Shown one piece after another: positions 1 to 6,229 of a DNA stretch of 16,113 nucleotides; positions within the stretch are counted from its first letter, which is position 1, and the number at the start of each line of letters is the position of its first letter. Source of the stretch: Deltaproteobacteria bacterium (lineage in GTDB: Bacteria; Bdellovibrionota; UBA1018; UBA923). The notes under the pieces are model-generated. The model ran no database searches and was not told the DNA's origin. It was given only the letters and a program-made list of their open reading frames with translations. Position numbers and translations under genes: made by a program. Location of the stretch: contig JACQAW010000475.1 of NCBI GenBank assembly GCA_016194725.1, forward strand, positions 1 through 16,113, in the 5' to 3' direction.

Positions 1-2
1 TT

Positions 3-767
3 TCATTCGGATTGCAGCTCGTAGTGCCCGAAGGCTACAATCTGGAGCAGATTTCCGAAGTCATCGACGAGCTGCGGCCGGGCTCGGGCGCCCGTTTTCA
101 CAAGCTGTGCGTGGACCAGAAGTTCATCGCGACGCTGGGCTTTGCGCCGGCACCTGCTAGCTTGGAAGGCTATCTGTTTCCCGATACCTACCTTGTCGGT
201 CGCAAGATGCCCGAAGAGGAGATGATTCGCGCGATGGTGAAGAAGTTCAAGGGCATCTTCACGGTCGAGCTTGAAGACCGCGCCAAGGCGATCGGCATGA
301 CGCCTCACGAAGTCATCACCTTGGCCAGCATCATTGAAAAAGAGACGGGCGCAAAAGAGGAGCGGCCGATGATCTCGTCGGTTTTTCACAACCGTCTCAA
401 GAAGCACATGCGGCTGCAGACCGATCCAACCGTAATTTACGGAATAAAGAACTATAACGGCAACATCACCCGCAAGGATCTGGAAACGCCGACTCCCTAT
501 AACACCTATACGATTCCCGCGCTGCCACCGGGGCCGATTGCGAGCCCGGGGCGTGAAGCCATCATGGCGGCCCTGTACCCGTCCGAGACGGAATTCCTTT
601 TCTTCGTGTCTCATAACGACGGAACGCACGAGTTCACGACTACCTACGAAGACCATAAAAAGGCCGTGACCAAATTCCAGCTCGACCCCAAGGCGCGCGA
701 AGGAAAATCGTGGCGTGATTTGAAAAAACGCGAAAGCGCGTCGAAGGCTGCCCAGGCTGGCGGGTAG
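3..767 (+). CDS. mltG: Endolytic murein transglycosylase MltG, 3' part (5' end outside the window)
   Basis: MltG is an inner-membrane lytic transglycosylase that cleaves nascent peptidoglycan strands and helps set glycan chain length. The frame is open to the left edge (Ser-Phe-Gly-Leu precede the Gln-Leu-Val-Val-Pro-Glu-Gly-Tyr block), so the TTG at 12 is an internal Leu codon and not the start. Family motifs in order, counting residue 1 at nt 12: PEGY (6-9), LEGYLFPDTY (51-60), ASIIEKET (105-112) whose first Glu, residue 109 at nt 336-338, is the expected catalytic acid, a QTDPTVIYG block (136-144), and LPPGPIASPG (171-180). These match the YceG/MltG domain closely. Roughly 90-100 residues, including the N-terminal membrane anchor, should lie upstream. 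The C-terminal tail after residue 225 is Lys/Arg-rich. The gene ends in a TAG inside an inverted repeat shared with the convergent lipoprotein gene. Confidence 0.95.
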   Translation, partial: SFGLQLVVPEGYNLEQISEVIDELRPGSGARFHKLCVDQKFIATLGFAPAPASLEGYLFPDTYLVGRKMPEEEMIRAMVKKFKGIFTVELEDRAKAIGMTPHEVITLASIIEKETGAKEERPMISSVFHNRLKKHMRLQTDPTVIYGIKNYNGNITRKDLETPTPYNTYTIPALPPGPIASPGREAIMAALYPSETEFLFFVSHNDGTHEFTTTYEDHKKAVTKFQLDPKAREGKSWRDLKKRESASKAAQAGG

Positions 768-815
768 GGCGTGTTTTGGTTGCCGCAGTAGGAAAATAAT
801 TGAAAACACGCCCTA
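765..815. terminator. Inverted repeat between convergent genes, possible shared terminator
   Basis: A perfect 13-bp inverted repeat has arms TAGGGCGTGTTTT (765-777) and AAAACACGCCCTA (803-815) around a 25-nt loop. The left arm contains the mltG stop codon (765-767) and the right arm contains the stop of the minus-strand lipoprotein gene (813-815), so the hairpin would form at the end of both transcripts. Neither side has a clean U tract after the stem, so this is not a textbook intrinsic terminator. The position between convergent stops is the main argument for termination or 3'-end protection. Confidence 0.45.
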
Positions 816-1748
816 GCCGCACTCGGGAAGCTTGATTGACGAGGAGCCGCCAAACCCGTCGCGCAGCACGGCCTGGCCGCATACTTCGGTAAAGTCGAGA
901 ACGAACGTCGAGGTGCCGTCGCGGGGGTCGGTGGTGGCCTGGCAGCTCAGAGCCAGCGTGCCCGACACGGGATGGCAGCAATGTTTTTTTCGGTACGAGA
1001 CGTTATGCAGCTGCACCCTATTCAGCGTGCCATGGGTCAGGTCGTTCATATTGAAGCTGCCGGTGAACACTCGCTCGGCGGAGTCCCAGAGGCTTTCGAG
1101 GTGCAGCTTGAGCTGGGCTTCCGACGTCTGGAAATGAAAGCGGGTATTTTGACCGCTGCTCGAAAAACGCAGCCACTGATCGAGCACGACGTCGACGTCG
1201 CTGGTGCCATTGAACGCGAGCGCCGCAGTTCCCCAGTAGCGGCCCAGCCCTCGTTCCGTTTCGTTGCGGTTGAGGGTGCGAGGCGGTTCGGAGTCGGAAG
1301 CGCCGTTGCTCAAAATGGCCTCGTGTCCGATTGCGAATGTGATTTTTCCGCTCGTGGGGGGCCATTGTTTGAAGCTAAGGGGCCCGGCGCGAGTGGCGCA
1401 GCCCTCGAATTCGGGGGCGCTGTCGATACGCATATAGATTGCGCCGTCCAGCAAGCCGTACTCGGTGGCGCAGGTTTGCGCTTTTTTGAAGTAGATGGCG
1501 TGCAGCCCGGTGCCATCAGAAGTGGGAGCGCAGCTCGCCTGGATGCAGTTTTTGAAAAGCAGGGCGCCCGGAGTGGGAGGGCCGCTGATATTTCCCAGCT
1601 CGGTTGCGATAATGGAGGTGATCGACTCGGCGGTGGTGGCGTAGTTCTGACTTACGAATTTTAGGTCCAGGGGCTGGCCTTTCGGGGGTGGGGCGCAGTT
1701 TGCGAGGATGGAGAGGGTGGCCAGGAGAGTTAGGTGTTTTTTGGGCAT
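813..1748 (-). CDS. Putative lipoprotein of unknown function
   Basis: The 311-residue product starts with two Lys, a hydrophobic stretch and Leu-Ala-Asn-Cys at 15-18, followed by APPPKG: a likely type II signal peptide lipidated on Cys18. Asn at -1 is less common than Gly/Ala/Ser, so lipidation is probable but not certain. The mature part is rich in Ser, Thr and Gly and contains further cysteines, including a Cys-Cys pair near residue 257, suggesting disulfides in an exported beta-rich protein. I do not recognise a family. The ATG at 1748 is the only reasonable start in this frame (an in-frame stop lies a few codons upstream), but no Shine-Dalgarno precedes it. The gene is separated from rimO by 176 bp holding inverted repeats, so it probably has its own promoter. 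Confidence 0.75.
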   Translation of the reverse strand: MPKKHLTLLATLSILANCAPPPKGQPLDLKFVSQNYATTAESITSIIATELGNISGPPTPGALLFKNCIQASCAPTSDGTGLHAIYFKKAQTCATEYGLLDGAIYMRIDSAPEFEGCATRAGPLSFKQWPPTSGKITFAIGHEAILSNGASDSEPPRTLNRNETERGLGRYWGTAALAFNGTSDVDVVLDQWLRFSSSGQNTRFHFQTSEAQLKLHLESLWDSAERVFTGSFNMNDLTHGTLNRVQLHNVSYRKKHCCHPVSGTLALSCQATTDPRDGTSTFVLDFTEVCGQAVLRDGFGGSSSIKLPECG

Positions 1749-1828
1749 TGGGGGAGGATGGCAGGGAAATTATTTTTGGGAAGGGGCGGTGCTTCGTAGC
1801 TGGGCGGTTCAGTTTGGAGCTTCGGTTT

Positions 1829-1919
1829 GGGTACACTGAAACCGAACGCCGGCTGAAACTGACTGAAGCCGGACATCAAACTCCAAACCGAGTATTCGGC
1901 TCCCCAGTTTTCAGTACCC
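1829..1919. repeat. Nested imperfect inverted repeats downstream of rimO
   Basis: Within the 176-bp gap between rimO and the lipoprotein gene, several complementary arms nest inside one another. Outer: GGGTAC-AC-TGAAA (1829-1841) against TTTTCAGTACCC (1908-1919), with a 2-nt bulge. Middle: CCGAA (1842-1846) against TTCGG (1895-1899). Inner: CCGGCT (1849-1854) against AGCCGG (1867-1872). A competing pairing joins CGGTTTGG (1823-1830) or GTTTGGAG (1812-1819) to CTCCAAACCG (1881-1890). The outer arm begins six bases after the rimO stop, so in rimO mRNA this would be a large folded 3' structure. No long U tract follows. It could be a terminator region, a repetitive extragenic element or a small RNA. 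Confidence 0.5.
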
Positions 1920-1924
1920 AGGAC

Positions 1925-3388
1925 TCAGTCGACGATCTCACCAACGAGATCATAAGGCAGAATTTCCGTAATCCTCACCCGAACCAGATCCCCGGCAGCA
2001 GCCACCCCATCATTGATCAGAACTTGCCCGTCAATATCCGGAGCCTGGCCGAAATGACGGCCCTTCAAAAGCAGTTCCGTCTCTTCGGATTCACCTTCGA
2101 CCAGAACGGTAAATTCGCGACCTAACAGCTTCTTATTCCGCAAAATCGAAAACTGCTCATGCAACTTGCGAATCTCGCGCTGGCGCCTGACCCGGGTGCG
2201 CATCGGGACCTGGCCCGTCATCACTCCGGCCTTCGTGCCCTCTTCTTTGGAATAGGCGAAAGCCCCCAGGTGGTCGAATTTCAGCACGCGCAGATCGGCA
2301 AGCAGCTCGTGAAACTCTTCTTCGGTTTCGCCAGGAAACCCGGCGATAGTGGAACTCCTAATGACGATTTCCGGCATCTTCGCGCGCAGTTTTTCGACGA
2401 ACGTGAAAATCTCGGCCTTGGTGAACTTCCGGTTCATCTCTTTTAAGATGCGGTCGTTGGTGTGCTGGATGGGCATATCCAGGTACTTCACGATCTTGCT
2501 TTCCCTGGCCATGATATCGATGAGCTCGTCCGAAAACTGGTCGGGATAGGCGTAGAACAGGCGAATCCACTCGATGCCGTCGATTTTGCAGAGCTCGGGC
2601 AGCAGCTTTTCGAGCGTCATCTTCTGGTAGCGATGTTCCATGCCGTACTCGGTCAGGTCCTGGGCCACCAGATTCAATTCTTTAACGCCCTGGGACGCGA
2701 GTGATCGCGCTTCTTCCACGAGAGATTCCACCGTCCGCGAGCGCGTGTTTCCGCGCAACGTCGGAATGATGCAGAAACTGCATCGACGGTTGCATCCCTC
2801 TGAGATCTTCAAATACGCGCTGAAGAACTCGCCGGTCTGAAGTCGCGGATGCGCCTCAGTATGAATAAAAGCGGGCTTATTCACATAAGCACGCTCCGGC
2901 AGTTCACCTTTACGCGCCCAATCCACCAGCTTGGCGATGTTTTGATATTCGCCGGTACCGATGAACAGGTCGACCTCGGGCATTTCTTTGAGCAATTGGG
3001 TTTTGTAACGTTGGGGAAGGCAGCCGGCGACCACGAGGGCCTGGCACTTTCCCGAATCCTTGTATTCGGCCATCTCCAGAATCGTGTCGATCGATTCGAC
3101 CTTGCTGGACTCGATGAAGCTGCACGTGTTGACGACGATGACGTCGGCGTCGGTAGGGTCCTGAATCACGCCGTACTCGTCGGACTTCAGCAGACCCAGC
3201 ATGACCTGCGAGTCGACCAGGTTTTTGGGGCACCCAAGGCTGACGAAGTAGACGTTTTTGCCTTTGGCTCCCGGTGCCGCGTCCTTTTCGACACGTTTAC
3301 CCGCCTGGTAATCGGTCGAAATCTTGACGGGCAGCTGCGAGCCGCCGGCGAGCTTATGGTTGGATTGATTCCGGGTACTGCCTGACAT
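1925..3388 (-). CDS. rimO: Ribosomal protein S12 methylthiotransferase RimO
   Basis: RimO is a radical-SAM methylthiotransferase that adds a methylthio group to the conserved Asp of ribosomal protein S12 (Asp89 in E. coli numbering). Domains in order: an N-terminal UPF0004/MTTase domain from about residue 45, with SLGCPKNLVDS and cluster-ligand cysteines C53, C89 and C123; a radical-SAM domain with CNRRCSFC giving C199, C203 and C206; and a C-terminal TRAM domain from about residue 420. SLGCPKN, NTCSFI and IIPTLRG separate RimO from MiaB. The protein is 487 residues, about 44 longer at the N-terminus than usual because of a Ser/Gln/Lys-rich leader. ATG 3388 is supported by a GAGG sequence 8 nt upstream, inside the end of yajQ, and no other in-frame start is seen before the conserved domain. 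It lies two bases after the yajQ stop and is the last gene of the lolA-yajQ-rimO operon. Confidence 0.96.
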   Translation of the reverse strand: MSGSTRNQSNHKLAGGSQLPVKISTDYQAGKRVEKDAAPGAKGKNVYFVSLGCPKNLVDSQVMLGLLKSDEYGVIQDPTDADVIVVNTCSFIESSKVESIDTILEMAEYKDSGKCQALVVAGCLPQRYKTQLLKEMPEVDLFIGTGEYQNIAKLVDWARKGELPERAYVNKPAFIHTEAHPRLQTGEFFSAYLKISEGCNRRCSFCIIPTLRGNTRSRTVESLVEEARSLASQGVKELNLVAQDLTEYGMEHRYQKMTLEKLLPELCKIDGIEWIRLFYAYPDQFSDELIDIMARESKIVKYLDMPIQHTNDRILKEMNRKFTKAEIFTFVEKLRAKMPEIVIRSSTIAGFPGETEEEFHELLADLRVLKFDHLGAFAYSKEEGTKAGVMTGQVPMRTRVRRQREIRKLHEQFSILRNKKLLGREFTVLVEGESEETELLLKGRHFGQAPDIDGQVLINDGVAAAGDLVRVRITEILPYDLVGEIVD

Positions 3389-3390
3389 CG

Positions 3391-3879
3391 CTATGGCCTC
3401 ATGTTCTGGAACTGCAAAGGCAGCGGAATTTCCGTTTGCGCCTTGAGCACTCCCATGACGGCCTGAAGGTCGTCGATTTTTTTCGCGGTCACGCGCACCA
3501 CATCGTCCATCATCTGGGCCTGGACTTTCAGCTTGGTATCTTTGATCGCGGAAATGATTTTACGGCCGTTGTCCTTGTCGACACCCGACTTGAGCTTGAT
3601 TTTCTGGCGGACGGTGCCAAGGGTGGCGTCTTCGAGCTTCTGGTAATCCAGGGCCAGCAGCGAGATTCCGCGCTTGGTAACCTTGTTTTCCAATATCTCT
3701 TTAAGTTGAGTGAGCTTGAACTCCTCGTCAGCCACGAGCGTGATCTCTTCCTTGCCCAGCTCGATGGTCGACTTGCTGCCTTTGAAATCAAAACGGTTCA
3801 ACAGCTCTTTTTTAGCGATGTTGACCGCGTTGTCTACTTCCTGCATGTCGAGCTTCGATACGATATCGAACGATGGCAT
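3391..3879 (-). CDS. yajQ: YajQ-family nucleotide-binding protein
   Basis: This 162-residue cytoplasmic protein matches the YajQ/UPF0234 family over its full length: MPSFDIVSK at the start, FDFKGSKSTIEL (31-42), a TKRGISLLALDYQKLEDA block in the middle, and SAIKDTKLKVQAQM with VMGVLK toward the end. Family members have two RNA-recognition-like folds; the Xanthomonas homologue binds cyclic di-GMP and acts with a transcription factor, while E. coli YajQ binds nucleotides and tRNA, so the role here is not fixed by sequence. GAGGAG lies 8 nt before the ATG. Its start overlaps the lolA stop by one base (TAATG), implying translational coupling, and rimO begins two bases after its stop. A cyclic-di-GMP link is plausible because the window also holds an HD-GYP-type regulator. 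Confidence 0.93.
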   Translation of the reverse strand: MPSFDIVSKLDMQEVDNAVNIAKKELLNRFDFKGSKSTIELGKEEITLVADEEFKLTQLKEILENKVTKRGISLLALDYQKLEDATLGTVRQKIKLKSGVDKDNGRKIISAIKDTKLKVQAQMMDDVVRVTAKKIDDLQAVMGVLKAQTEIPLPLQFQNMRP

Positions 3880-4430
3880 TAATGAATCTCCTCGGTCTTC
3901 GGCGGTGGCGTGAAAGTGAACATCTTGTCGCTGAGCTGCGGGTTTAAAACCACATGTTTCAGGGTCAGTTCGGTCCTGTTTCCGGTCAACGTGAAGAGGA
4001 CGAGCATATATACTAAATTAGTCGACTTTTCAAGAAACAGCTCAAGATGGTCAATATCGCCCGCCGGCTTCAGGGGAATGAGCTCAAAATGGCCTTCTTT
4101 CAGGTCTTTATATGTAAATTCCTTACGAATATCGGCGTGGCCCGCCAGCAAATCGATGGCCAGCTGCGATTGCACGTCGGCCGCCTTGCGAATCAACACC
4201 TGTCCACTTTCGCCTTCGCGAAACGGAGGTTTGTAAAACCAAACCTTCTTGTCGTTGCCCACAAGTAACGAGGTTTCGCTTTCGGGCAGAGTTGTCTGCC
4301 AGAGAAACATGTTCGGACGCTTGATGAAAATGCGTCCCGAAGTCTCTTTTGTGGTGCCTAACGTGGTGTTTGTCTGCTTCTGGGTAAATTCCGCCGTCAG
4401 GGTCAAAACATCTTTATACTTCGCTTGCAT
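3879..4430 (-). CDS. lolA: LolA-like outer-membrane lipoprotein carrier (body of the gene)
   Basis: LolA shuttles lipoproteins across the periplasm from the LolCDE transporter to the outer membrane. The 183-residue open frame fits the family: LTAEFTQKQ near the start, SGRIFIKRPNMFLWQT (about 31-46), VGNDKKVWFYKPPF (about 57-70), and late strands NLVYMLVLFTLTGNRTEL and MFTFTPPP. From its first ATG (4430) the protein lacks the signal peptide required for periplasmic function. In the same frame the sequence stays open upstream to 4563 without a normal start codon and encodes CFAADAKASKK just upstream, which looks like the end of a signal peptide and a cleavage site. A start with an excellent ribosome site lies in the other frame at 4549 (next entry). 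First gene of the lolA-yajQ-rimO operon. Confidence 0.8.
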   Translation of the reverse strand: MQAKYKDVLTLTAEFTQKQTNTTLGTTKETSGRIFIKRPNMFLWQTTLPESETSLLVGNDKKVWFYKPPFREGESGQVLIRKAADVQSQLAIDLLAGHADIRKEFTYKDLKEGHFELIPLKPAGDIDHLELFLEKSTNLVYMLVLFTLTGNRTELTLKHVVLNPQLSDKMFTFTPPPKTEEIH

Positions 4431-4490
4431 TTCAAGAATTGATGACTTCGTGTTTTTCGGCGTCTTTTTCGAGGCCTTTGCATCGGCTGC

Positions 4491-4549
4491 AAAACAGCTA
4501 TGGTGGCAGATGAACAGACAAGTAGGAATGCTTGAAACTGCTTGTTCAT
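4491..4549 (-). other. lolA: Out-of-frame signal-peptide start of lolA; apparent frameshift at a 4-T tract
   Basis: An ATG at 4549, preceded by GAGGAG with 9-nt spacing, encodes MNKQFQAFLLVCSSATIAV: a positive n-region followed by a hydrophobic core, as in a Sec signal peptide. It then runs out of frame into a basic sequence with no family resemblance. One extra T in the coding-strand TTTT tract (plus-strand AAAA, 4491-4494) would give ...SATIAVFAADAKASKK and join it in frame to the LolA body, yielding a 223-residue precursor of normal length. Possible causes are a sequencing or assembly indel, a recent inactivating mutation, or recoding or phase variation; four bases is short for slippage. 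The most economical reading is a single missing base in a gene spanning 3879-4549. Confidence 0.7.
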
Positions 4550-4610
4550 GATTGCGAACTCCTCATTTGGGACATGATTACGAAATTCTTTCGAAATAAT
4601 GAATTTTTTT

Positions 4611-4639
4611 TTGGGAAATCGCGAAACATCGCGTAAAAT
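4611..4639 (+). promoter_or_regulatory. Sigma-70-type promoter for the 15-codon ORF
   Basis: TTGGGA (4611-4616, 4 of 6 against TTGACA) and TAAAAT (4634-4639, 5 of 6 against TATAAT) are separated by exactly 17 nt. A 9-T run (4604-4612) abuts the -35 and could act as an UP-like element. The spacer holds CGCGA-aaca-TCGCG, a 5-bp dyad that might be an operator. Predicted transcription start is about 4646, giving a leader near 28 nt. Confidence 0.6.
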
Positions 4640-4673
4640 TAATATCAGCTCTTCAATAATCAAGGAGGCCAAA

Positions 4674-4721
4674 ATGGCAGCGAAGAAAAAAGCTACTAAG
4701 AAAAAAGCGAAAAAGAAGTAA
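4674..4721 (+). CDS. 15-residue Lys/Ala-rich polycationic peptide
   Basis: The ORF encodes MAAKKKATKKKAKKK and stops at TAA (4719-4721). Ten of fifteen residues are Lys in three KKK blocks plus one single Lys separated by Ala/Thr, resembling the C-terminal tails of histone H1-like proteins. It would carry about +10 charge, with no membrane or export signal. Translation is strongly supported: a perfect AAGGAGG (4662-4668) sits 5 nt before the ATG. A good promoter lies just upstream and a strong terminator downstream, so the unit is complete. Likely roles for such a peptide would be binding DNA, RNA or other polyanions, but nothing in the sequence proves one. It could alternatively be a leader peptide or the coding part of a small dual-function RNA. 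Divergent from lolA. Confidence 0.6.
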   Translation: MAAKKKATKKKAKKK

Positions 4722-4727
4722 GCGCTT

Positions 4728-4742
4728 TCCACTGCGAGTGGA
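4728..4742 (+). other. Small hairpin after the 15-codon ORF
   Basis: TCCACT-gcg-AGTGGA is a perfect 6-bp stem with a 3-nt loop, beginning six bases after the TAA. It has no T tract of its own and precedes the main terminator by 16 bases. Together they would give a short RNA with two 3' stem-loops. Confidence 0.5.
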
Positions 4743-4758
4743 GAACTAAAGTTTTAAA

Positions 4759-4812
4759 AAAGGGGAAGCCGGCTGATTCAGAAATGATAAGCCGCTTCCC
4801 CTTTGTGTTTGT
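4759..4812 (+). terminator. Strong intrinsic terminator, probably bidirectional
   Basis: AAAGGGGAAGCCGGCT (4759-4774) pairs with AGCCGCTTCCCCTTT (4790-4804) with one bulged C and a 15-nt loop, followed by a T-rich tail (GTGTTTGTATT). On the other strand the stem is followed by TTTTTT-AAAAC, so it could also stop minus-strand transcription. It closes the transcription unit of the 15-codon ORF and insulates it from the lipoprotein operon at 4942. Confidence 0.85.
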
Positions 4813-4941
4813 ATTGATGGCTTTTACTGCCCGAAGTTCCGAATCCGAACAAGCCCTTCCAGAGCCATTTTTCAGCCCCCTCTTTTTCTGGCGCGGAGCA
4901 TTAAAATCTGCTATAGCCCAAACCAGTCGAGGGGGAATTGC
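4813..4941 (+). promoter_or_regulatory. Upstream region of the lipoprotein-ferredoxin-methyltransferase operon
   Basis: This intergenic stretch must hold the operon's promoter. The best candidate is an extended -10, TG-C-TATAGC (4909-4917), with TAAAAT (4902-4907) as an alternative; neither has a convincing -35. Three CCGAA repeats occur at 4831, 4839 and 4845. No ORF or stable hairpin was found here. Confidence 0.35.
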
Positions 4942-5895
4942 ATGTCGTTAGCTGGAGTCGCACTCACGCGTTTTTTTACGCCCGTCTGCATGATGGCCGC
5001 GCTTGTCTTGCTTGCCGGATGCCACGATAAGACACCGCCGCCGGGGCCCGTTGGCAGCCAGCCAAGTTCAGGCGCACCCAGTGAAGATGCGTGGGTCGGA
5101 ATGTTCAAAAAGGAGCTCGCCCGCACGGAGCAGCGCTTTTATCAGTCCCGTTACATTCAGAAACAGGACGACCCGTTCTACCTCAAGGAAGTCCTGCCGC
5201 GACTGGGCTCGGAAAAACAAACGAGCAAGGACCTCAAAAAGCAAATCGCGGTCCGGCGCGATGATTTCGAGCAGTCCTGGCCGCTGCTGACCGACCAACT
5301 CGAGCGCACTCAGACGATTTTTGCGGTAACCAGCGTGGTGTCGTCTTTCAAGGCAACGGTCGTGCTGGCGCGGGCCCTGCCCGCCGGTCTTGACGTCGAA
5401 AACGCCGGCCTGATTCTTAAATTTCGCGAGCTGGTGGAAAAGGGCGCGATCGTGAGCACTCGTACGCAAACCATGGACTTGGCCCCCGAACTGCGCAATG
5501 ACGTCTTGGAGCTGGCCCACAAGATCGGGATGCGTACCCTGGCTCTGATTGGTGGCGCGACAGCGGTTTCCAACTCGGTTCGCTCGCAGCTCCATACGTT
5601 GCGCAACGAGATCAGGCTCCTGAACGTGCGGGCAGCCGAAAGCGCCGGGCAGCCGGTTAGCGTTGACGAAGAGCCCTTCATTGCGAGCCCGATAAAGGTT
5701 TGGAAAGAGCTGCGAGCCGTATATGACGAAATTTTCAGCGCGGTTGCGGGCACTGAAAAGGGCGAAAAGCTGCGTGCCCACTTGGCCCGCTTGCAGGCCA
5801 AAGAGGCCAAATTGCTCGAGGCTCTGCTGTTCGCCACTGAAAAGCAGTTCAAGCTGGCCAATTTGCTGACCGACGCCGCTTCCGCCGCCCAATGA
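4942..5895 (+). CDS. Putative lipoprotein, helical, unknown function
   Basis: The 317-residue product has a clear type II signal peptide: Arg10, a hydrophobic core, then Leu-Leu-Ala-Gly-Cys with lipidation at C27 and His at +2, compatible with outer-membrane sorting. A Pro/Gly/Ser linker (28-48) follows. The rest is predominantly helical, charged and rich in Leu, Glu, Lys and Arg, with a short Ala/Gly/Ile hydrophobic patch near 201-212 and a coiled-coil-like C-terminal third (RAHLARLQAKEAKLLEAL). I recognise no domain. The ATG is supported by GAGGGGG 8 nt upstream. Its TGA overlaps the ATG of the ferredoxin gene by four bases (ATGA), so the two are almost certainly translationally coupled. 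A tethered periplasmic role is likely; a functional link with the ferredoxin is only inferred from the overlap. Confidence 0.85.
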   Translation: MSLAGVALTRFFTPVCMMAALVLLAGCHDKTPPPGPVGSQPSSGAPSEDAWVGMFKKELARTEQRFYQSRYIQKQDDPFYLKEVLPRLGSEKQTSKDLKKQIAVRRDDFEQSWPLLTDQLERTQTIFAVTSVVSSFKATVVLARALPAGLDVENAGLILKFRELVEKGAIVSTRTQTMDLAPELRNDVLELAHKIGMRTLALIGGATAVSNSVRSQLHTLRNEIRLLNVRAAESAGQPVSVDEEPFIASPIKVWKELRAVYDEIFSAVAGTEKGEKLRAHLARLQAKEAKLLEALLFATEKQFKLANLLTDAASAAQ

Positions 5896-6221
5896 AAGTG
5901 CGTTTTCGCTTTCCGAACGGCGAAGAAGTGGATGTTGCGGGTTACGAGGCCTTGAACTTGCTGGCCCACGGGCAGATTGCCGAGCGCAGCCTGCAGTCTC
6001 GCTGCGGGGGGCACTGCGAGTGCGGGACCTGTCGCGTCATTGTGGAGTCTGGTGCGGTCAGCGCCATGCGGCCGGAAGAAAAAGCGCTGCTGGCGCGACT
6101 GGGTGTAACCGATTCCAGAGTTCGCCTGGCGTGTCAGACCTTTCCTGCCGATTCCAAACTGAACGTAGTTGGAGTTCCGGCGGAGAAATTTATTGATGCC
6201 CGAGGGAAAAAAAGTGGATAA
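5892..6221 (+). CDS. 2Fe-2S ferredoxin
   Basis: This 109-residue soluble protein has the plant-type ferredoxin pattern: C38-x5-C44-x2-C47 in a CGGHCECGTC loop and C81 in LACQTF, the four expected ligands of a [2Fe-2S] cluster. An additional cysteine, C42, sits inside the ligand loop. The fold is otherwise normal: beta strands at 1-17, an alpha segment around 20-35, and EEKALLARLG before the fourth ligand. No transit or export signal is seen, so it is presumably a cytoplasmic one-electron carrier; the partner is unknown. It overlaps the upstream lipoprotein gene by four bases and lies eight bases before the methyltransferase gene, in one operon. Extra enzymatic domains are absent, so it is a stand-alone ferredoxin and not an oxidoreductase subunit. 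Confidence 0.92.
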   Translation: MKVRFRFPNGEEVDVAGYEALNLLAHGQIAERSLQSRCGGHCECGTCRVIVESGAVSAMRPEEKALLARLGVTDSRVRLACQTFPADSKLNVVGVPAEKFIDARGKKSG

Positions 6222-6229
6222 TTCAATCT

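Noticed and set aside
3..809. Long minus-strand open frame opposite mltG
   Set aside because: It is antisense to the clear MltG coding sequence, has no family resemblance and carries an Arg/His-rich composition typical of an antisense shadow in GC-rich DNA.
972..1664. Plus-strand open frame of 230 codons opposite the lipoprotein gene
   Set aside because: The minus-strand frame has a signal peptide with a lipobox; the plus-strand frame has no ribosome site or motif.
4581..4595. CGAAA-ttc-TTTCG dyad in the lolA upstream region
   Set aside because: Five-base arms in AT-rich promoter DNA are expected by chance; kept only as a remark because no regulator or second copy supports it.
4403..4732. 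Minus-strand open frame of 109 codons from 4732
   Set aside because: Its Phe-rich N-terminus is the antisense of the Lys codons of the 15-codon ORF and crosses the terminator side. Only its internal ATG at 4549 with GAGGAG is credible, as the lolA start.
5068..5892. Long minus-strand frame opposite the lipoprotein at 4942
   Set aside because: The plus strand has the type II signal peptide, the ribosome site and an ATGA overlap with the ferredoxin gene.
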